DNA of 9,566 nucleotides, from the NCBI GenBank assembly GCA_014799675.1, contig JAAVHM010000006.1:1-9566 (forward strand), given 5' to 3'. Shown piece after piece: positions 6,021 through 9,566 of this stretch. The notes below the pieces were generated by a model. That model was given only the letters and a program-made list of their open reading frames with translations, ran no database searches and was not told the DNA's origin. This DNA is from Ruminococcus sp. (GTDB taxonomy: Bacteria; Bacillota; Clostridia; Oscillospirales; Ruminococcaceae). Each line of letters begins with the position of its first letter. Position 1 is the stretch's first letter. Position numbers and translations under genes: made by a program.

Positions 6021-6055
6021 TTCTAACCTCCAGCTTCTAACCTCTATTCTCTAAT
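6021..6055 (+). repeat. Heptamer array 1: five degenerate 7-bp units before the esterase gene
   Basis: Five consecutive 7-bp units: TTCTAAC, CTCCAGC, TTCTAAC, CTCTATT, CTCTAAT (consensus about YTCTAAC). Total 35 bp. The array ends 17 nt before the esterase ATG, immediately upstream of its AAAGGA ribosome binding site (6059-6064). It is not coding in any supported frame. It matches the array at 7584-7618 in unit length, unit number and position relative to the next gene. Confidence 0.75.
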
Positions 6056-6072
6056 AGGAAAGGAAAATTATT

Positions 6073-6984
6073 ATGCCATTACCGGAATTTGATAAAATAC
6101 AGCAGAACAAAAACGCCGTCCCCGAATGGGCGAAATACCTGTCTGACGGCGAGTTTATCAGCTATGAAGTTACATACAAAACTAAAATTTATTTCGACCT
6201 TTTCGACGAATATATTTCCCCCGAGGGCATGACTTATTATGTCTACGACCCCGTGAAGCAGGGCGCAGACCCAGACAAAAAATACCCCGCCCTGATGTGG
6301 TTACACGGCATGAGCAACGCTCTGGACGGCGTAAAATGCATAATGTGCTGCGGCGCGGAGCAGTACGCTTCTCCCAAGTACCAACCGGAAATGGGCGGCG
6401 CGTATCTGATAGTCCCCCTCGCCTTTGAAAAGCGTCAGGCGGACGGAAATATCAGCGGCTCTTGGGGCGATAAAAACTATGATTATTCCCCGATCTTAAA
6501 GGGAATTTTCGATACCGTCTGCGAAAACAACAAGAAAAATATGGGAAAAAAATTCGTCATGGGAGCTTCCGCAGGGGGCTTTATGACATGGAAAATGTTA
6601 GAAGATTATGGTAACTATTTTGACGGAGCAATACCAATTGCTTCGGGTTACGTTCCCGACGACAAGGCTCTCGATAAAATTTCGGAAAGCGGCGTAAACC
6701 TGCTTATAGCCCACGGCAAACATGACGAAATGGCGGTCTTTGAAAAGTGCATTGCGCCCCGTGAGAAAAAATTGCGGAGCATGAAAAATACCCTCTGTTT
6801 CTTCCCCGAATGGGTCTACAACGGCGACGGCGGCGTTGCTTCAATAGATTACGGCATGGAAATGGGTCAGCACTGCATGATAAACTGGGTTCAGCACAAC
6901 CTTATGTTCGACAGCGGCAAGCCCGCGGACGAAAGGCTTCCCAACGGCGTTACGGGCTGGATAAAGGAAATTTCAGAAAAATAA
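6073..6984 (+). CDS. Alpha/beta-hydrolase esterase (PHB-depolymerase/feruloyl-esterase-like fold)
   Basis: A 303-residue serine hydrolase. Expected catalytic residues are Ser166 in G-A-S-A-G-G (164-169), Asp218 in IAHGKHDEM, and His267 in EMGQHCMINW; the oxyanion-hole segment is LMWLHGMS (74-81). This order and the WGDKNYDYSP segment resemble prolyl-oligopeptidase-like and feruloyl/acetyl esterases of the PHB-depolymerase group. There is no signal peptide, so it acts in the cytosol, perhaps on short acylated sugars or phenolic esters taken up by the cell; the substrate is inferred only from family resemblance. Six cysteines, including C89, C92 and C93 in KCIMCC, are notable for a hydrolase. 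AAAGGA (6059-6064) lies 8 nt upstream. The next gene starts 19 nt after its stop, suggesting an operon. Confidence 0.85.
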   Translation: MPLPEFDKIQQNKNAVPEWAKYLSDGEFISYEVTYKTKIYFDLFDEYISPEGMTYYVYDPVKQGADPDKKYPALMWLHGMSNALDGVKCIMCCGAEQYASPKYQPEMGGAYLIVPLAFEKRQADGNISGSWGDKNYDYSPILKGIFDTVCENNKKNMGKKFVMGASAGGFMTWKMLEDYGNYFDGAIPIASGYVPDDKALDKISESGVNLLIAHGKHDEMAVFEKCIAPREKKLRSMKNTLCFFPEWVYNGDGGVASIDYGMEMGQHCMINWVQHNLMFDSGKPADERLPNGVTGWIKEISEK

Positions 6985-7003
6985 AACAGGGGAGAATTTT
7001 AAA

Positions 7004-7558
7004 ATGGAAAACGAAAAAATAATTGTTTCGCAGAAAAAATCAACGCTTGTGATATGCGTAATTTCATTGATTTTTGCGTGCATTGTCATGATATTTATGA
7101 TATTCAATGTGAAAGTCGGCGACAGCGGCGCAAAGACGGATAGTCTACTTTCGACACCGTTTGGAGTTGCAGTTGTAAAAGTGTTTTGTGCGGTCTGTGC
7201 TGTAGCTTGCGTGTACAGCGCGGTAATTTTCATAAAGCGTCTCATAAATAACAAACCGCTTATAATTCTGGACGAAAGCGGCTTTACCGACAACAGCGGC
7301 GCAGAGCCGATAGGGTTCATTCCGTGGAGCGACGTAAAACGCATTTACATGGTCACAATGAAGCACAACAAGCTTATTCAGGTGGAGCTTGCGTACCCCG
7401 AAGAATATCTGAACCGCATGGGCGGACTTACCCGCAAAGCCGCCGAGTTAAACATGAAATTGGGCTATCAGCCCATAAGCTTTTCGCTGACGGGTACGGG
7501 CAGAGACCCCGATAAATTTCTTGCGGACATGATCTCGATTTGGGAAAGGAACAAATAA
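7004..7558 (+). CDS. Two-helix membrane protein with PH-like (STM3941-type) cytoplasmic domain
   Basis: A 184-residue protein with two hydrophobic segments, about 13-35 and 54-78, joined by an approximately 18-residue polar loop, then a soluble C-terminal domain. The pattern after the second helix (KPLIILDESGFTDNSG...IGFIPWSDVKRIYMV...LIQVELAYPEEYLNR...FLADMISIWERNK) resembles the PH-like domain of STM3941-type membrane proteins: a strand, the I-P-W-S-D-V turn, then paired strands and a last helix. With Lys/Arg flanking both segments, both termini are predicted inside. The function of this family is unknown. GGGGAG (6989-6994) precedes the ATG by 9 nt. It is probably cotranscribed with the esterase; no terminator separates them. 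Confidence 0.8.
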   Translation: MENEKIIVSQKKSTLVICVISLIFACIVMIFMIFNVKVGDSGAKTDSLLSTPFGVAVVKVFCAVCAVACVYSAVIFIKRLINNKPLIILDESGFTDNSGAEPIGFIPWSDVKRIYMVTMKHNKLIQVELAYPEEYLNRMGGLTRKAAELNMKLGYQPISFSLTGTGRDPDKFLADMISIWERNK

Positions 7559-7583
7559 AATGCAAACTGAACGGGAAATTTTT

Positions 7584-7618
7584 AACTGTAAACTGTCAAC
7601 TGTAAACTGTACACTGTA
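7584..7618 (+). repeat. Heptamer array 2: five 7-bp units before the phosphatase-acetyltransferase gene
   Basis: Five consecutive units: AACTGTA, AACTGTC, AACTGTA, AACTGTA, CACTGTA (consensus AACTGTA). Total 35 bp. The array ends 18 nt before the ATG at 7637 and abuts the GGAGGT ribosome binding site (7625-7630). The preceding spacer (7559-7583) has a degenerate AAACTGA, perhaps an eroded unit. Same unit length, copy number and placement as array 1. Confidence 0.85.
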
Positions 7619-7636
7619 AAATCCGGAGGTTTTTTT

Positions 7637-8821
7637 ATGACGAAAATTTATCTTGTGCGCCATGCCGAGGCAATGGGAAACGTTCAGGAATTTTTTCAGG
7701 GACGTACCGACTGCGAGGTCAGCGAAAAGGGAAAAAAACAGCTTGAGCTTCTTGCGGAACGGTTCAAGGATATTCCGATAGAGGCGATCTATTCAAGTCC
7801 GTTAAAAAGGACGATCGACACCGCCGAGGCTGTAAATAAATATCACGGTCTGCCGATAATTCGGAACGAGGGTCTTATCGAGGTAGACGGCGGCGTTTGG
7901 GAGGGCAAGCCGTGGGCAGACCTGCCGAAGCTTTACCCAGTGGAGTATGATTTGTGGCAGAATAAAATGCACAAATTCTACATAGCGGACGGCGAAAAAA
8001 TGACCGAGGTTTTCGAGCGAATGAAAACCACAGTCAACAAAATCGCGGCGGAAAATGACGGCAGAACTATCGCTGTTGTTTCCCACGGCTGCGCTTTGAG
8101 GAACTTTTTGTGCTACGCAATGGGCAAGCCTATTTCGGCGCTAAAGGACGTTGGCTGGTCGGACAATACCGCCGTTTCCCTTGTGGAGTACGGTGAAAAC
8201 GGCGTCCCGAAAATTATTTTCAAGAACAGCAACGACCACCTGACGGGGGAGCTTTCTACCCTTTCGGGGTCAAAGTGGAGCATTCCCGAAAATATAGAAT
8301 ACGGAAATTTCGGCAAAATTCACGTCCGTAATTTGCGTAATTACGACCCGGAAATTTTTGCCCGGGAGGAAGTCCAGCAGGGCTGGCTTTATGCAAGTCC
8401 CGAAAAGCTTGAAAACCGTCTGCGGGACAATGTTACGGGGAAAGCCGTCTCAATTGCGGCGGACTATGACGGCGTTCCTGCGGGGTATGTCAGCGTGTAC
8501 CCCTACTGTATGTGGGGAGCGTTCGGCGGCAAGGGTTATTCCGAGATAGTGGACTTTAACGTCCTTGAAAAATTCCGCAGAAAGGGCGTGGGTACGCTTC
8601 TGCTTGATATTGCGGAAAAAATCGCGGCGGAATATTCCGACACGGTGTATCTTGGGGTTGGCTTGCACAGCGGTTACGGCGCGGCGCAGCGGCTTTATGT
8701 AAAGCGCGGGTACGTCCCCGACGGCTCGGGGGTTTGGTACGGCGATAAGGTCTGCAACCCATATTCTGCCTGCGTGAACGACGACGATTTAATTTTGTAC
8801 CTGTCAAAAAAGCTTATATGA
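7637..8821 (+). CDS. Histidine phosphatase fused to GNAT acetyltransferase
   Basis: A 394-residue two-domain cytosolic protein. Residues 1 to about 200 are a phosphoglycerate-mutase-like histidine phosphatase: R8-H9-A10-E11 with nucleophile His9 (RHAE rather than the more common RHGE), N15, S-S-P-L-K-R58, acid residue E82 in LIEVDGGVWEG, and H150 in VVSHGCALRN. Residues about 225-394 form a GNAT domain: motif A VDFNVLEKFRRKGVGTLLL with CoA loop R314-R-K-G-V-G-T320, and motif B GYGAAQRLYVKRGYVPDG (346-363). The frame is uninterrupted and the joining segment (about 200-225) is a plausible linker, so this is a real fusion. Substrates are unknown; one might expect a phosphorylated and acylable small molecule such as an amino sugar or amino acid derivative, but that is speculation. 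GGAGGT (7625-7630) is 6 nt from the ATG. Confidence 0.88.
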   Translation: MTKIYLVRHAEAMGNVQEFFQGRTDCEVSEKGKKQLELLAERFKDIPIEAIYSSPLKRTIDTAEAVNKYHGLPIIRNEGLIEVDGGVWEGKPWADLPKLYPVEYDLWQNKMHKFYIADGEKMTEVFERMKTTVNKIAAENDGRTIAVVSHGCALRNFLCYAMGKPISALKDVGWSDNTAVSLVEYGENGVPKIIFKNSNDHLTGELSTLSGSKWSIPENIEYGNFGKIHVRNLRNYDPEIFAREEVQQGWLYASPEKLENRLRDNVTGKAVSIAADYDGVPAGYVSVYPYCMWGAFGGKGYSEIVDFNVLEKFRRKGVGTLLLDIAEKIAAEYSDTVYLGVGLHSGYGAAQRLYVKRGYVPDGSGVWYGDKVCNPYSACVNDDDLILYLSKKLI

Positions 8822-8832
8822 TAAGCAAAAAA

Positions 8833-8891
8833 TTACAAATTAATTACAATGCGGTTACAAAGATTACAATACGGTTACATTGCGGTTACAA
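8833..8891. promoter_or_regulatory. Helically phased TTACA array, candidate response-regulator binding region
   Basis: TTACA begins at 8833, 8844, 8855, 8864, 8875 and 8886: spacings 11, 11, 9, 11 and 11 bp, mean 10.6, one DNA turn. Each is followed by A except the fifth (T). On the reverse strand the hexamers are TGTAAC, TGTAAC, TGTAAT, TGTAAC, TGTAAT, TGTAAT with 5-nt gaps (one gap of 3). This fits the TGTWAH-N5-TGTWAH form known for WalR and is close to the TT(A/T)ACA-type repeats of Bacillus PhoP. The last motif ends 15 bp before the -35 box of the lipoprotein promoter, a normal place for an OmpR/PhoB-family activator. Binding is inferred. Confidence 0.6.
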
Positions 8892-8905
8892 ATACCTCAA
8901 AATTA

Positions 8906-8934
8906 TTGACGGCAATTTTAAACGGTGGTATAAT
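8906..8934 (+). promoter_or_regulatory. Strong sigma-A promoter with extended -10 for the lipoprotein gene
   Basis: TTGACG (8906-8911), a 17-nt spacer, then TATAAT (8929-8934). The bases just before the -10 box are TGG (8926-8928), giving an extended -10 (TGnTATAAT). Expected transcription start is near 8941, about 24 nt before the ATG at 8965. Only one base of the -35 box departs from consensus. Confidence 0.85.
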
Positions 8935-8964
8935 TTGCTTATAAAATTTTTTGGAGGTATTTTT

Positions 8965-9566
8965 ATGAAAAAAATAGGGTCGGTATTTATTGCAACGGTA
9001 ACTGCGATTTTGATTTGTACAGGCTGTTCGGGCGGAAATGAAAACGCCGATACTGCCGCTGTTGACGTTACTGTCTCGACCACGGAAACTTCCGCGACCG
9101 AAACGGAAGCTGAAACGGAAGCGCAGACGGAAAGCGAAACAGAGACGGAAACGGAATTGCAAACCGAAACGGAAATTCAAACGGAAACAGAAGCGCAAAC
9201 CGAGGAAATAACTTCCCTTGCGGAGGAGGACGGTTCTACAGCAGAGTACGGGAACGATATAACTGGCTACATATATCTGCCTGCGGGCTGGGAATATTCC
9301 GAGAACGAGCTTGGAGAGTTCACCGCAGTTTCTCCAGACGGCTTGTCCCGCGCGGAAAGTCTGCTGTTCACAGGCTTTGCAGGGGGCAGCGAAAGCTCCG
9401 AAAGTGGGTATAACATTACCGTATCGGCGACCGGACAGACGGCAATGATGTTCTGCCAAACCGTTGCGCTGAACTCCGAGATCGAGGGTTATGACAGCTA
9501 TGAGGTGATCGGGATACAGTGCGGAGACATCAGCGGCTTCTGCGCGGTAATGCTTGATACCGACAC
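8965..9566 (+). CDS. Lipoprotein with Thr/Glu-repeat linker, 3'-truncated by window edge
   Basis: The frame is open from the ATG to the window end (200 complete codons), so the C-terminus is missing. GGAGGT (8953-8958) lies 6 nt upstream. Residues 1-20 form a signal peptide (MKKIGSVFIATVTAILICTG) and Cys21 is the likely lipidated residue; position -3 is Cys rather than the usual Leu, so the lipobox (C-T-G-C) is slightly atypical. Residues about 39-81 are a Thr/Glu repeat built on (A/L/I)-Q-T-E-T-E and TETEAE units (bases 9079-9207), a long, very acidic linker that would hold the C-terminal part away from the membrane. From about residue 99 a folded domain begins (ITGYIYLPAGWEYSENELGEFTAVSPDG); the family is not recognised. 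It is exported and membrane-anchored on the outer face. It has its own strong promoter and the TTACA array upstream. Confidence 0.85.
   Translation, partial: MKKIGSVFIATVTAILICTGCSGGNENADTAAVDVTVSTTETSATETEAETEAQTESETETETELQTETEIQTETEAQTEEITSLAEEDGSTAEYGNDITGYIYLPAGWEYSENELGEFTAVSPDGLSRAESLLFTGFAGGSESSESGYNITVSATGQTAMMFCQTVALNSEIEGYDSYEVIGIQCGDISGFCAVMLDTD

Noticed and set aside
8811..8827. Perfect 6-bp hairpin GCTTAT/ATAAGC around the stop of the phosphatase-acetyltransferase gene as a terminator
   Set aside because: On the + strand it is followed by A, not T. A T-run follows only on the reverse strand, where no gene reads into it, and the stem is mostly A-T.
8833..8891. CRISPR-like repeat array
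   Set aside because: The repeated element is only 5-7 bp with about 11-bp spacing; CRISPR repeats are over 20 bp with unique spacers of about 30 bp. The heptamer arrays are rejected as CRISPR for the same reason.
8875..9459. Long reverse-strand open frame of about 194 residues rich in Phe-Arg repeats
   Set aside because: It is the antisense of the Thr/Glu repeat in the lipoprotein gene and runs through that gene's promoter. The forward gene has a ribosome binding site, signal peptide and lipid-attachment cysteine.

Overview
The window looks like a chromosomal segment from a low-to-mid GC Gram-positive bacterium of the class Clostridia, probably Ruminococcus or a relative in the Oscillospiraceae. 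This is inferred from the PyrK/PyrDB type of dihydroorotate dehydrogenase, strong AGGAGG-type ribosome binding sites, near-consensus sigma-A promoters, and the small XRE and DUF6809-like genes typical of that group. No rRNA, tRNA, CRISPR array, transposase or integrase is visible.

Region 1 (1-4426) is the 3' part of a de novo pyrimidine operon, read left to right: carB (5' end outside the window), a BltD/PaiA-like GNAT acetyltransferase, pyrK and pyrD. CarB makes carbamoyl phosphate. PyrD and PyrK together form the NAD-linked class 1B dihydroorotate dehydrogenase. The acetyltransferase is a passenger in the operon: it is more A/T-rich than its neighbours, uses different arginine codons, and follows a spacer with a compact palindromic repeat. 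A hairpin at about 4432-4468 closes the operon and faces a convergent small gene.

Region 2 (4427-6012) is an A/T-rich block of small genes. A DUF6809-like gene reads leftward from a promoter with perfect TTGACA and TATAAT boxes. Reading rightward is a tight series of five small DNA-binding proteins with 14-28 nt gaps: two XRE-type helix-turn-helix proteins and three tandem Arc-like ribbon-helix-helix (RHH) paralogues. The paralogues share near-identical helix or tail segments in a mosaic pattern, but their DNA-reading beta-strands differ. No effector gene is seen with them.

Region 3 (6013-8821) holds an alpha/beta-hydrolase esterase, a two-helix membrane protein with a PH-like cytoplasmic domain, and a fusion of a histidine phosphatase with a GNAT acetyltransferase. 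The esterase and the fusion gene are each preceded by a 35-bp array of five degenerate heptamers, placed 17-18 nt before the start codon and just upstream of the ribosome binding site.

Region 4 (8822-9566) starts with a regulatory region: six TTACA motifs spaced 11, 11, 9, 11 and 11 bp apart, upstream of a strong extended -10 promoter. This drives a lipoprotein gene with a Thr/Glu-repeat linker that runs off the right edge. The TTACA array resembles binding sites of OmpR/PhoB-family response regulators (WalR or PhoP type).

The signals most worth following are the phased TTACA array, the twin heptamer arrays, the mosaic RHH triplet in its regulator-only operon, and the phosphatase-acetyltransferase fusion.
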